From positions 1 through 37,160 of the forward strand of contig JAPLRD010000170.1 in the NCBI GenBank assembly GCA_026399375.1: DNA of 37,160 bases. The letters run 5' to 3'. Shown here piece by piece: positions 30,335 through 37,160 of this stretch; the stretch's first letter is position 1, and each line of letters starts with the position of its first letter. Below the pieces are notes generated by a model. It ran no database searches, was not told the origin of the DNA, and worked only from the letters and a program-made list of their open reading frames with translations. Origin of the DNA: Pseudomonadota bacterium (GTDB lineage Bacteria; Pseudomonadota; Gammaproteobacteria; Burkholderiales; SG8-39). The translations under genes were made by a program, and so were the position numbers.

Positions 30335-31582
30335 GTGAACGACGGGCGCTGGATCGCGCTGTTCTGCCTGGCGCGCTGCGGTTTCGCGCTGATCTTCGTC
30401 GCCTACTCGGCGGCGCTCGGTTTGCTCAAGCAGGAATGGGGGCTTAGTTCGGCGCAGGCCGGGTTGATCCAGTCGGCCTGGCATGTGGGCTATCTCGTTT
30501 CGCTTTTTGTCATCGGCTTTCTCGCCGACCGCTACGGCGCCAAACGCACCTATCTTGCAACCAGCGTCGCCGCCTGCGCGAGCGGCCTGGCGTTCGCGCT
30601 GTTCGCCGACGGCTTTACCTCGGCACTGCTGCTGCACGGCCTGGCCGGGCTGTGCTCAGGCGGCTCCTACACACCGGGCATGACCCTGGTGGCGGAGCGT
30701 TTTCCGGCGGTGCGTCGCGGTCGCGTCATGGGCTTCTACCTCGCCGCGGCGTCCTTCGGCTACGCGCTGTCGTTGTGGCTGTCCAGCGCGTTGATCGTTA
30801 CTTCGGGCTGGCGCAGCGCGCTTCTGGCCTGCGCGCTTGGGCCGGTCGCTGCGAGCCTGCTGTCGGCCTGGGTGCTGCGCCACACGCGCAACGTGGTGCA
30901 TGCGGGAGGCTACAAGAATCCGCTGCACGCGTTGGTGGAGGTGTGGCGCAATAAACCTGCCATGCTCGCGGTGTGGGCCTACGTGTTTCATTCCTGGGAG
31001 CTGCTCGGCATGTGGGCCTGGATGCCGACCTATCTCGGCGCGGTGATCGCCCATGGTGGCGGTGGCGGGGCCGGCGTCGCGGGGCTGGGCATTGCGTTCG
31101 CCGCGTTGACCTATCTCCTGAGCACGGCAGGCAGCATAGGCGGCGGCGTGCTCTCCGATCGCTGGGGGCGCACCGCCGTGATCCTGCTGATGTCGCTCGC
31201 GAGCCTCGTCTGCTCGTTCAGTTTCGGCTGGATGATCGCGGCGCCGATCTGGCTGGTCGTCGCCATGGGCGTCGCCTACAATCTTACGGCGATCGGCGAT
31301 TCGTCCATCTATTCCACTGCGATGACCGAGCTGGTCCCGGCGCATTGCATGGGCGCAGCCTGGGCGCTGCGCTCGGTGCTGGGTTTCGGCTTCGGCGCGA
31401 TCGCCCCGTGGGTTTTCGGGCTGGTGCTCGACTTCGGCCAGGGGGCGGGCGGTGCACGCGCCGACGCGGCCTGGGGCTGGGCCTGGACCGCCCTGGGCAT
31501 CGGCGCCATGTTCGGGCCGATCGCCACGCTGCGCCTGCGTGCGCGGCGAGAAAGCGCGCAGATGGCGGGCGGAAAGCGCTGA
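30335..31582 (+). CDS. MFS transporter
   Basis: 415 residues from a GTG at 30335 (no strong ribosome-binding site; earlier starts fall inside the EEP gene). Around twelve membrane helices are evident. The loop 2-3 MFS signature reads GFLADRYGAKRTYLATS, with a second, symmetric copy GGVLSDRWGRTAVILLMS in the C-terminal half. A Gly-rich periplasmic loop (AHGGGGGAGVAG) precedes helix 8. Substrate unknown; the nearest recognisable layout is that of small-anion or drug-type MFS carriers. The tail is basic and cytoplasmic. Confidence 0.88.
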   Translation: MNDGRWIALFCLARCGFALIFVAYSAALGLLKQEWGLSSAQAGLIQSAWHVGYLVSLFVIGFLADRYGAKRTYLATSVAACASGLAFALFADGFTSALLLHGLAGLCSGGSYTPGMTLVAERFPAVRRGRVMGFYLAAASFGYALSLWLSSALIVTSGWRSALLACALGPVAASLLSAWVLRHTRNVVHAGGYKNPLHALVEVWRNKPAMLAVWAYVFHSWELLGMWAWMPTYLGAVIAHGGGGGAGVAGLGIAFAALTYLLSTAGSIGGGVLSDRWGRTAVILLMSLASLVCSFSFGWMIAAPIWLVVAMGVAYNLTAIGDSSIYSTAMTELVPAHCMGAAWALRSVLGFGFGAIAPWVFGLVLDFGQGAGGARADAAWGWAWTALGIGAMFGPIATLRLRARRESAQMAGGKR

Positions 31583-31617
31583 CAGCACCCGCCGCACGTC
31601 TACGCCCCCCGAAATGC

Positions 31618-31646
31618 TTGGTATGGGAAGAATTCGGCGCTATTCT
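31618..31646 (+). promoter_or_regulatory. Predicted sigma70-type promoter for the DHH phosphoesterase gene
   Basis: TTGGTA (31618-31623), a 17-base spacer, TATTCT (31641-31646), 51 bases before the ATG at 31697. Spacing is ideal and each hexamer matches consensus at four or five positions. Confidence 0.45.
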
Positions 31647-31696
31647 ACGAAATCCATTCTTCTCATCTTTTCCGAAACCGCCAGGAGATTCACCCC

Positions 31697-32623
31697 ATGG
31701 CCAAGCAACGGCTAGTCACGCGCAGTGATTTTGATGGTCTGGTCTGCGCCGTTCTGCTGAAAGAACTCAACATGATCGACGAGATCGTGTTCGTTCACCC
31801 CAAGGACATGCAGGACGGCAAGGTCGCGGTCACGGAGCGCGACATCACGACCAACCTGCCGTATGTGCCCGGCGTGGGCATGGCGTTCGATCATCATTCA
31901 TCGGAGATGCTGCGCAACCCCGGCGAACGGCCGAATCTCATCGTCAATCCCGACGCGCCCTCCGCGGCGCGCGTCGTGTTCGAGCACTTCGGCGGCGGAC
32001 GGACATTCCCGGAAAGCTTCCATTTCATGATGGAGGCCGTGGACAAGGCGGACTCGGCGCAGTTTTCCCGCGACGAAATCCTGCATCCGAACCGCTGGGT
32101 GCTTCTAAACTACCTGATGGATTCGCGCACGGGGCTGGGCCGCTTCCGCGATTTCCGCATCGGCAATTACGAGCTGATGATGGGGCTGATCGATTTTGTC
32201 CGCGGCCATTCCATCGAGGAGATCCTCAGCCTGCCCGACGTCAGGGAGCGGATCGACCTCTACGTCGAGCACGCACCCAAGGCGACGGAGCAGATCGAAC
32301 GCTGCGCCACGGTGTACCGCAACCTGGTGGTCCTGGATCTGCGCCAGGAAGAGACGATCTGGGCCTGCAACCGGTTCATGATTTACGCCCTGTTTCCGCA
32401 GGTCAACATTTCGATCCATGCCATGTGGGGCGTGAAAAAGCAGAACACGGTGTTTGCCACCGGCAAGTCCATCCTCAAGCGCACGTCGAAGACCAACATC
32501 GGCGCGCTGATGCTCGAATACGGCGGCGGCGGCCATGAGGCGGCCGGTACCTGCCAGGTGGGCAACGACGTGGCCGACGCCACTCTGGCAGAGTTGGTGC
32601 AGCGGATCAATCAGGACGGCTGA
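31697..32623 (+). CDS. DHH/DHHA1-family phosphoesterase
   Basis: 308 residues; the ATG has CAGGAG about ten bases upstream. The DHH domain shows TRSDFDGLVCA (Asp11, Asp13), a later Asp in the KADSAQF region and the name-giving motif AFDHHSSE (Asp65-His66-His67). The C-terminal DHHA1 domain ends with YGGGGHEAAGTCQV. These Mn2+-dependent enzymes cleave phosphodiester or phosphoanhydride bonds (RecJ, NrnA, c-di-AMP phosphodiesterase, exopolyphosphatase). At this length NrnA-like nanoRNA or small-nucleotide hydrolysis is possible, but the subgroup cannot be fixed. It has its own promoter and stands alone, convergent with the alpha/beta hydrolase gene. Confidence 0.9.
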   Translation: MAKQRLVTRSDFDGLVCAVLLKELNMIDEIVFVHPKDMQDGKVAVTERDITTNLPYVPGVGMAFDHHSSEMLRNPGERPNLIVNPDAPSAARVVFEHFGGGRTFPESFHFMMEAVDKADSAQFSRDEILHPNRWVLLNYLMDSRTGLGRFRDFRIGNYELMMGLIDFVRGHSIEEILSLPDVRERIDLYVEHAPKATEQIERCATVYRNLVVLDLRQEETIWACNRFMIYALFPQVNISIHAMWGVKKQNTVFATGKSILKRTSKTNIGALMLEYGGGGHEAAGTCQVGNDVADATLAELVQRINQDG

Positions 32624-32666
32624 AATAAGCCTTCCTCTGCGAATCGCCGATCCCGGGTGCCGGACG

Positions 32667-33458
32667 CTATTTCAGGAATGCGAGCAGCGAATCCAGCACG
32701 TCGTCCGGCTTCTCTCCCATCATGTTGTGGCCGCTGCCTTCGATGATGACCGTACGCGAACCCTGGATCGATTTCGCGAAATCCTGCGCCGCGCGCACGG
32801 GCGTCATGGAATCGCGGCGCGCGAGCAGGAACAAAGCGGGACAGCGCACCCTGGCCGCGGCCTCGGCGCCGCCGGCGTAGGCGTTGCAGGCGGTGAAATC
32901 GACATGCATGACGCCGGGCTTCTGCCGCTGCATCAGGCGCAGGTTTTCGCCGATGACCCAGAATCCAGGTCCCGGGTTGTTCGGGTACTGCGCGTAGGCG
33001 AGGTGCGACCAGATGTTGACCATGTCCTGCGCCACGGGCTCGTTGGATTTCGTCGCCTCCAGCAGTTCGGCCGAAACTTTCATCGGATAGGCGGTGGCGA
33101 GGAGCGCGATCTGCGCGACGCGGTCCGGATGGCGCGCCGCGCATTCCAGCGCGATCAGCGAACCCATGCTGTGGCCCGCGATGCGCGCCTGCGTGACGCC
33201 GGCGGCGTCCAGTAGCGCGACCACCCAGTCGGCGATGTCTTCGACGCGCGCCAGCGCCGGCCCTTCGGAGCGGCCGTGCCCGGGCAGGTCGAGCGCAAGC
33301 ACGCCGTAGCCATGGTGCGCGAGATAGCGGCTCTGCAGGATCCAGACGCTGTGATCGCACTGCGCGCCGTGGGAGAACACCACCGTGGGCAGAGCCGGGT
33401 CGAAGGCCTTGCCCCCGGTGTAGGCGTAAGCCTGTTTGCCATTCACTTTGAGTAGCAT
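32667..33458 (-). CDS. Alpha/beta-fold hydrolase
   Basis: 263 residues, ATG at 33458 with AGGAGG five bases upstream. The fold is plain: oxyanion loop FSHGAQCDHSVW, LALDLPGHGRSEGP, nucleophile elbow GHSMGS with Ser97, the acid in LLARRDSMTP and the catalytic His in IIEGSGHNMMGEKPDD. There is no signal peptide. Substrates are probably esters or similar small molecules. It lies nine bases downstream of metY on the same strand and is likely co-transcribed with it. MetX (homoserine acetyltransferase) is also an alpha/beta hydrolase, but this protein is too short and lacks MetX landmarks. Confidence 0.9.
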   Translation of the reverse strand: MLLKVNGKQAYAYTGGKAFDPALPTVVFSHGAQCDHSVWILQSRYLAHHGYGVLALDLPGHGRSEGPALARVEDIADWVVALLDAAGVTQARIAGHSMGSLIALECAARHPDRVAQIALLATAYPMKVSAELLEATKSNEPVAQDMVNIWSHLAYAQYPNNPGPGFWVIGENLRLMQRQKPGVMHVDFTACNAYAGGAEAAARVRCPALFLLARRDSMTPVRAAQDFAKSIQGSRTVIIEGSGHNMMGEKPDDVLDSLLAFLK

Positions 33459-33467
33459 TGCCGCCTC

Positions 33468-34769
33468 CTATTTGCCGGTCTTCTGCGATGCGCGCAGGCC
33501 GTTGGCGAGATCATCTATCAGGTCGGTCGAATCTTCGAGTCCGATGGAGAGTCGCATGGTGCCTTCGGTGATGCCGGCCGATTTGAGCGCCGCGTCGTCC
33601 ATGCGGAAATGGGTGGTGCTCGCGGGGTGGATCACCAGCGACTTGGCGTCACCGACGTTGGCGAGGTGGGAAAATATTTTCAGCGTCTCGACGAAGCGCC
33701 GGCCGGCGGCGCGGTCGCCGCGGATGGAGAAGCTGAAGACGGCGCCGCAGCCGCGTGGCAGGAGCTTCTTTGCCAGCTCGTAATCGGGATGTTCCGGCAG
33801 TTCCGGATAAGACACGGACTCGACCGCCGGATGCTTCACCAGGAACTCCACCACCTTGCGCGTGTTCTCCACATGGCGCTGCATCCTGAGCGGCAGGGTC
33901 TCCACGCCCTGCAGGATCTGGAACGCGGTGGCCGGGCTCATGCAGGCGCCGAAGTCGCGCAATCCCTCGCGCCGCGCACGCAGCGAGAACGGGGCGACGG
34001 TCGATTCCTCGGAAAAATTCATGCCGTGGAAGCCCTCGTATTCGCCCGTCAGCTCGGGGAATTTCCCCGAGGCGACCCAGTCGAAATTGCCGCCGTCGAC
34101 GAGCACTCCGCCGATCGCCACGCCATGCCCGCCGAGGAATTTCGTCGCCGAGTGGTACAGCAGATTGGCGCCGTGGTCGAAAGGCTTGAGCAGGTACGGC
34201 GTGGTAAAGGTCGAGTCGACCATCAGCGGCAGGCCGTGCTCGTGCGCGATCGCCGCCACCGACGGGATGTCGAGCACGTCCAGACCCGGATTGCCCAGGG
34301 TCTCGGCGAACAAGGCCCTGGTGTTGGGCCGGATCGCGGCGCGCCAGGCGTCGAGATCGCGCGGTTTGACGAAGGTCGTTTCGACGCCGAAGCGCGGCAG
34401 CGTGTAATGCAAGAGATTGTGCGAGCCGCCGTAGAGCGCGCGGGAGGAAACCATGTGCGAGCCAGCGCCGGCGATGGTGGCGAGCCCGAGGTGCAGCGCC
34501 GCCTGTCCGCTCGCCACGGCGATACCGGCGACGCCGCCTTCCAGCGCAGCGATCCTTTCTTCCAGCACGGCGTTGGTCGGGTTGGAGATGCGCGAATACA
34601 CGTGGCCGGCGCGCTCCATGTTGAACAGCGCCGCGGCATGGTCCGAGTCCTTGAAAACGAAGGAGGTGGTGAAATAGATCGGTGTCGCGCGCGCGCCGGT
34701 ATGCGGATCGGGCGCCTGTCCGGCGTGCAGGCTGAGCGTGTCGAAGCCTAGATACTTGGGTTGGGCCAT
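33468..34769 (-). CDS. metY: O-acetylhomoserine sulfhydrylase (Cys/Met PLP-dependent enzyme)
   Basis: 433 residues, the length of MetY rather than of the 390-residue cystathionine enzymes. It makes homocysteine from O-acetylhomoserine and sulfide. Seen: TLSLHAGQAPDPHTGARATPIYFTTSFVF, YSRISNPTNAVLEERIAALEGG, PLP-stacking Tyr in SRALYGGSHNLL, ETLGNPGLDVLDI, the PLP Asp in MVDSTFTTPYLLKPFDHGANLLYHSATKFLGGHG with Lys210, and the C-terminal HPASTTHFRM. Related sulfhydrylases (MetZ) are possible but shorter. The GGAGG ribosome-binding site lies four bases before the ATG and can pair with an upstream CCTCC. Divergent from the MFS gene at 34845. Confidence 0.92.
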   Translation of the reverse strand: MAQPKYLGFDTLSLHAGQAPDPHTGARATPIYFTTSFVFKDSDHAAALFNMERAGHVYSRISNPTNAVLEERIAALEGGVAGIAVASGQAALHLGLATIAGAGSHMVSSRALYGGSHNLLHYTLPRFGVETTFVKPRDLDAWRAAIRPNTRALFAETLGNPGLDVLDIPSVAAIAHEHGLPLMVDSTFTTPYLLKPFDHGANLLYHSATKFLGGHGVAIGGVLVDGGNFDWVASGKFPELTGEYEGFHGMNFSEESTVAPFSLRARREGLRDFGACMSPATAFQILQGVETLPLRMQRHVENTRKVVEFLVKHPAVESVSYPELPEHPDYELAKKLLPRGCGAVFSFSIRGDRAAGRRFVETLKIFSHLANVGDAKSLVIHPASTTHFRMDDAALKSAGITEGTMRLSIGLEDSTDLIDDLANGLRASQKTGK

Positions 34770-34773
34770 GAGT

Positions 34774-34802
34774 CCTCCGCTATTGAGGAGGACATTTTAT
34801 CA
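34774..34802 (-). promoter_or_regulatory. metY promoter (extended -10) and hairpin covering the ribosome-binding site
   Basis: On the minus strand, TGATAAAAT (34802-34794) is an extended -10 element; no clear -35 is seen. Directly after it, CCTCC (34791-34787) can pair with the Shine-Dalgarno GGAGG (34778-34774) across an eight-base loop, three bases before the codons' spacer. If the transcript starts within or before CCTCC, the ribosome-binding site would be sequestered. No SAM or SAH riboswitch is evident in the 75-base gap. Confidence 0.4.
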
Positions 34803-34844
34803 GGATGCCCGCGCGCACTCGTTCGCGTATCATCATCGGTTCCG

Positions 34845-36092
34845 ATGACAGACCATGATCTCGCGGCGCAGGTTTCCCCGCCGTTCGAACTCCTGCTGAA
34901 GGTCTTCCTTCCTTTTGCCGGCGGCTTTTTTCTTTCTTATCTTTACCGCACGGTCAACGCAATCATTTCGCCGGACCTGGTGCGCGAGTTCTCCCTTGGG
35001 CCGAACGAACTCGGCCTTTTGACCAGCGCCTATTTCCTGACTTTCGCGATTTTTCAGCTGCCCCTGGGAATTTTGCTGGACCGCTACGGCCCGCGCCGCG
35101 TGAACGCTGGGCTGCTGATGCTCGCCGGCACCGGCGCCGCCATGTTCGGGCTGAGCCAAAGCCTGGGGGGGCTGATCGCCGCGCGCGCCCTGATCGGACT
35201 CGGCGTCTCCGGCTGTCTCATGTCGAGCATCAAGGCGTTCACGCTGTGGTTTCCGCTGAACCGGCTGGCGACCCTCAACGGCTGGCTTATGTCCGTCGGC
35301 GGCCTGGGCGCCCTCTGTGCGTCGATGCCGGCGGAGGCGCTGCTGCGCGTCACCGATTGGCACAACGTATTTCTATTGCTGTCCGCGCTCACTTTCGCCG
35401 CGAGCGGCGCGATTTTCCTGATAGTGCCCGAGCGTACCGTGGAAGGTTCGCCGCAAACGCTGATGGCGTCGTTGCGCAGCGTGCCGCCGATTCTGCGCAA
35501 CGCCAGTTTCTGGAAGTGGGGGTTGCTGTTGATCGCCGGGCAGAGCGTGTTCATGTCCCTGCACGGACTGTGGATCGTCCCCTGGCTCAAGGATAGGGCC
35601 GGGCTCGGGCGGGATGAAATCGGCGTTCACCTGCTGGTGATCGCAGTGGGTATGATTGTGGGCGCGACCATCTGGGGCAGCGCGGCCGACTGGCTGGTGC
35701 GGTTCCGCATCGATGCGGTAAAGGTGCTGCTCGCCGGAACCGGCGCTTTCCTGATCACGCTCGCATTGCTTGCCCTGGGCGTGACCTCGGGCACGCTCCT
35801 GCTGCTGTTTGCGCTGACCGTGTTCGCGCAGGTCCTGCCGCTGGTCTATTCGATGGTCGCCAAGGAGTTTCCGCTGGAGATGTCCGGCCGCGTGACCAGT
35901 ACGCTCAACTGCATTCTTTTTCTGGGCGCGTTCGCCGTGCAATGGGGCACGGGCTTGATCATCGGTCTGTGGCAGGCGGAAGCGGGGCGATACGCCGCGT
36001 CCGGCTACAGCACCGCGTTCGGCGCCTGTTTCGCACTGACGCTGGCGCCCTTTCTATATCTTCTGTTTTCGGCGCGAACTTCCAAGCCCTGA
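34845..36092 (+). CDS. MFS transporter
   Basis: 415 residues from the ATG at 34845; the longer frame to 34761 would run through the metY promoter and is rejected. About twelve membrane helices, the first at roughly residues 20-40 (LLKVFLPFAGGFFLSYLYRTVNAIISPDL). Loop 2-3 carries the signature LGILLDRYGPRRVNAG. The pattern YRTVNAIISPDLVREFSLGPNELGLLTSAYFLTFAIFQLP is typical of proteobacterial organic-acid or sugar-acid carriers, but the substrate is unknown. It stands alone, convergent with the ankyrin gene; the 98-base gap after it holds no clear terminator. Confidence 0.9.
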   Translation: MTDHDLAAQVSPPFELLLKVFLPFAGGFFLSYLYRTVNAIISPDLVREFSLGPNELGLLTSAYFLTFAIFQLPLGILLDRYGPRRVNAGLLMLAGTGAAMFGLSQSLGGLIAARALIGLGVSGCLMSSIKAFTLWFPLNRLATLNGWLMSVGGLGALCASMPAEALLRVTDWHNVFLLLSALTFAASGAIFLIVPERTVEGSPQTLMASLRSVPPILRNASFWKWGLLLIAGQSVFMSLHGLWIVPWLKDRAGLGRDEIGVHLLVIAVGMIVGATIWGSAADWLVRFRIDAVKVLLAGTGAFLITLALLALGVTSGTLLLLFALTVFAQVLPLVYSMVAKEFPLEMSGRVTSTLNCILFLGAFAVQWGTGLIIGLWQAEAGRYAASGYSTAFGACFALTLAPFLYLLFSARTSKP

Positions 36093-36190
36093 GGACAGTC
36101 CGGTACTTCCACGCGGCATTTCAGAATTGCCGAAACTGCACGTGACCAAGGGGAGCGCGAGGGGAGGGGCCGTTCGCGTCGCAGTGAGTC

Positions 36191-36880
36191 CTATTTGTTG
36201 CCGGACTTGGCCGCCTCTTCCTGGGCCAACTGCTCCTGGCGCGCTTTCTTCAGCACATCGGCAGCTTCGCTATGGCCCATCTTCAACGCCAGTTCCACCG
36301 CGCTTTCGCCTTCCTTGCTGAGCATGGTGACGTTGCCGCCGTTCCTGATGATCAGTTCGACCATCTGCGCGTTGCCGCGCATGGCCGCATACTGCAACGG
36401 CGAGTAGCCGTTTTCGCTGAGCAGGTTGGGATCGAAATTCATGGTCAGGACTTTCTGCGCATAGACCAGGTTGTCTTTCTCGATGGCGTAGAACATCGCC
36501 TTCACGCCTTCGGGGCTCTTCTCGCGCGGCTTGGGTTCCAACCCGGTGGGCAGGATGCTCACCACATAGTTGATGAGCGAGATGCCGACCATGGCGATCA
36601 GGGCGATGATCAGGGGAACTTTCGATATCCCCAGCGTCTCGGACCAGCCGTCGGTGACGTTGGCGCCGATCACCAGCAGCGCCACCATGATGAAGAAGGC
36701 GAACTTGAGGTAGAGAAACAGGGCGATCACCAGCAGGATGCCGAGAATGGCCGCAATGTATGCGCGGTTGATGCTCAGTTCGTCGGCGATGTTGGGCGGG
36801 AGCAGGGCGAAGATGGTTGCGACGCTGACCAATCCGACCAGCGCCCACTCCTTGTATTTCCTGGCCTTTAGAAAGTCCAT
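36191..36880 (-). CDS. Membrane protein with C-terminal ankyrin repeats
   Basis: 229 residues; ATG at 36880 with CGGAG five bases upstream. Four hydrophobic segments (about residues 12-28, 40-58, 60-74 and 88-110) are followed by a cytoplasmic-looking region with roughly three ankyrin repeats (about 120-215: EGVKAMFYAIEKDNLVYAQKVL; NGYSPLQYAAMRGNAQMVELIIRNGGN; EGESAVELALKMGHSEAADVLKKA) and a Lys/Glu/Ala-rich tail. I do not recognise the membrane part as a transporter; it may serve as an anchor for protein-protein contacts. Its upstream region (36881-37040) holds the start of a possible broken gene and then an insertion-sequence end. Confidence 0.88.
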   Translation of the reverse strand: MDFLKARKYKEWALVGLVSVATIFALLPPNIADELSINRAYIAAILGILLVIALFLYLKFAFFIMVALLVIGANVTDGWSETLGISKVPLIIALIAMVGISLINYVVSILPTGLEPKPREKSPEGVKAMFYAIEKDNLVYAQKVLTMNFDPNLLSENGYSPLQYAAMRGNAQMVELIIRNGGNVTMLSKEGESAVELALKMGHSEAADVLKKARQEQLAQEEAAKSGNK

Positions 36881-36947
36881 GATTTCTCCGCTGTCCGATT
36901 ATTCGAATATTGTCGCGAGGGCGAACTGTTTTGGAATAGGAGTAGAC

Positions 36948-37055
36948 ATGCCCCCTCATGTTCTCCCGATGCTGCTATTGTGGGCAAGCGCGCCACGATT
37001 GGCAAGGGCAACGCTTGGACGATGTCGCGAGTTCATGATCTGTCCGGTTCTATAG
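36948..37055 (+). pseudogene. Possible 5' remnant of a gene cut by the insertion sequence
   Basis: An ATG at 36948 with AGGAG five bases upstream opens a 35-codon frame with a signal-like start (MPPHVLPMLLLWASAPRLARA). It reads about 31 codons and then runs into the insertion-sequence end, stopping at TAG inside it. The good ribosome-binding site and the abrupt end at the element suggest a disrupted gene, but the short length makes chance possible. Confidence 0.25.
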
Positions 37056-37160
37056 CACGACATCTGTCCGGTTGTCATAGTGCCCCGAAGGGGGTGGGAA
37101 ATGACGCCGACGCAAGTGCTGCAGGAGATACGGAAGATGAGATTCGAGGAAGCGTATGAG
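37041..37160 (+). mobile_element. Left end of an ISNCY-type insertion sequence (continues past the window)
   Basis: The 12-base sequence ATCTGTCCGGTT occurs at 37038-37049 and again at 37062-37073 in direct orientation, just before a transposase-like reading frame. TGTCCGGTT is the likely terminal sequence. Then CCCC-GAAG-GGGG forms a small hairpin (in 37083-37094) ahead of the ribosome-binding site. The exact outer boundary and target duplication cannot be set without the right end. Confidence 0.65.
37101..37160 (+). CDS. ISNCY-family transposase, N-terminal fragment (first 20 codons)
   Basis: An ATG at 37101 follows the purine-rich GGGGGTGGGAA. The 20 visible codons read MTPTQVLQEI then RKMRFEEAYE, the conserved opening of ISNCY-type DDE transposases as I recall them (QxxRxMRFEEVY). 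The frame is open at the window edge. Upstream direct repeats of TGTCCGGTT fit an insertion-sequence end. The fragment is too short to show catalytic residues. Confidence 0.65.
   Translation, partial: MTPTQVLQEIRKMRFEEAYE

Overview
The window is GC-rich, densely coding DNA from a Gram-negative bacterium, most likely a betaproteobacterium of the Burkholderiales type. The basis for this is a Bug/TctC periplasmic receptor, an RND efflux operon with a NodT-type outer-membrane lipoprotein, a KDPG aldolase, a DUF3334 protein and a bacteriohemerythrin. No rRNA, tRNA or CRISPR array was seen, and no gene-free stretch exceeds about 300 bases.

Layout. 1-3992: a Bug receptor cut by the left edge, a secreted cupin, a secreted ankyrin protein divergent from a TonB-like protein, and a two-gene minus-strand unit of unknown function. 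4414-7589: KDPG aldolase (eda) and glycogen phosphorylase (glgP); glgP lacks about 11 conserved active-site residues just before its PLP lysine. 7628-9502: a nitronate monooxygenase-like flavoenzyme and a NodB-type deacetylase on the minus strand. 9748-18061: a plus-strand cluster with an ABC importer (permease, NMT1/THI5-like binding protein, ATPase), an isochorismatase-like cysteine hydrolase, a C45-type Ntn hydrolase, a Gfo/Idh/MocA oxidoreductase, a CodA-like amidohydrolase with altered active-site residues, and a radical SAM/SPASM enzyme. A palindromic MITE-like element sits between the permease and binding-protein genes. 18179-19423: a hotdog thioesterase divergent from a DUF3334 (CheC/CheX-like) gene. 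19493-26244: an RND efflux operon (MFP, RND pump, OMF) divergent from its TetR repressor, with a near-perfect AcrR-type operator between them. 26246-28909: a type II P-type ATPase tightly coupled to tetR. 28915-36880: hemerythrin, EEP-family phosphodiesterase, two MFS transporters, a DHH phosphoesterase, an alpha/beta hydrolase, O-acetylhomoserine sulfhydrylase and a membrane ankyrin protein. 37041 to the right edge: the left end of an ISNCY-type insertion sequence with the first 20 codons of its transposase.

How the genes work together. The best candidate for an undescribed system is the 9748-18061 cluster, possibly with the divergent 7628-9502 pair. It looks like an uptake and breakdown pathway for a small nitrogen-containing (amide, lactam or pyrimidine-like) compound: a thiamin-precursor-like binding protein feeds three different C-N hydrolase folds and an NAD(P)-dependent oxidoreductase. 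The substrate is not deducible from sequence. The efflux operon with its repressor and operator is a textbook AcrR-type arrangement.
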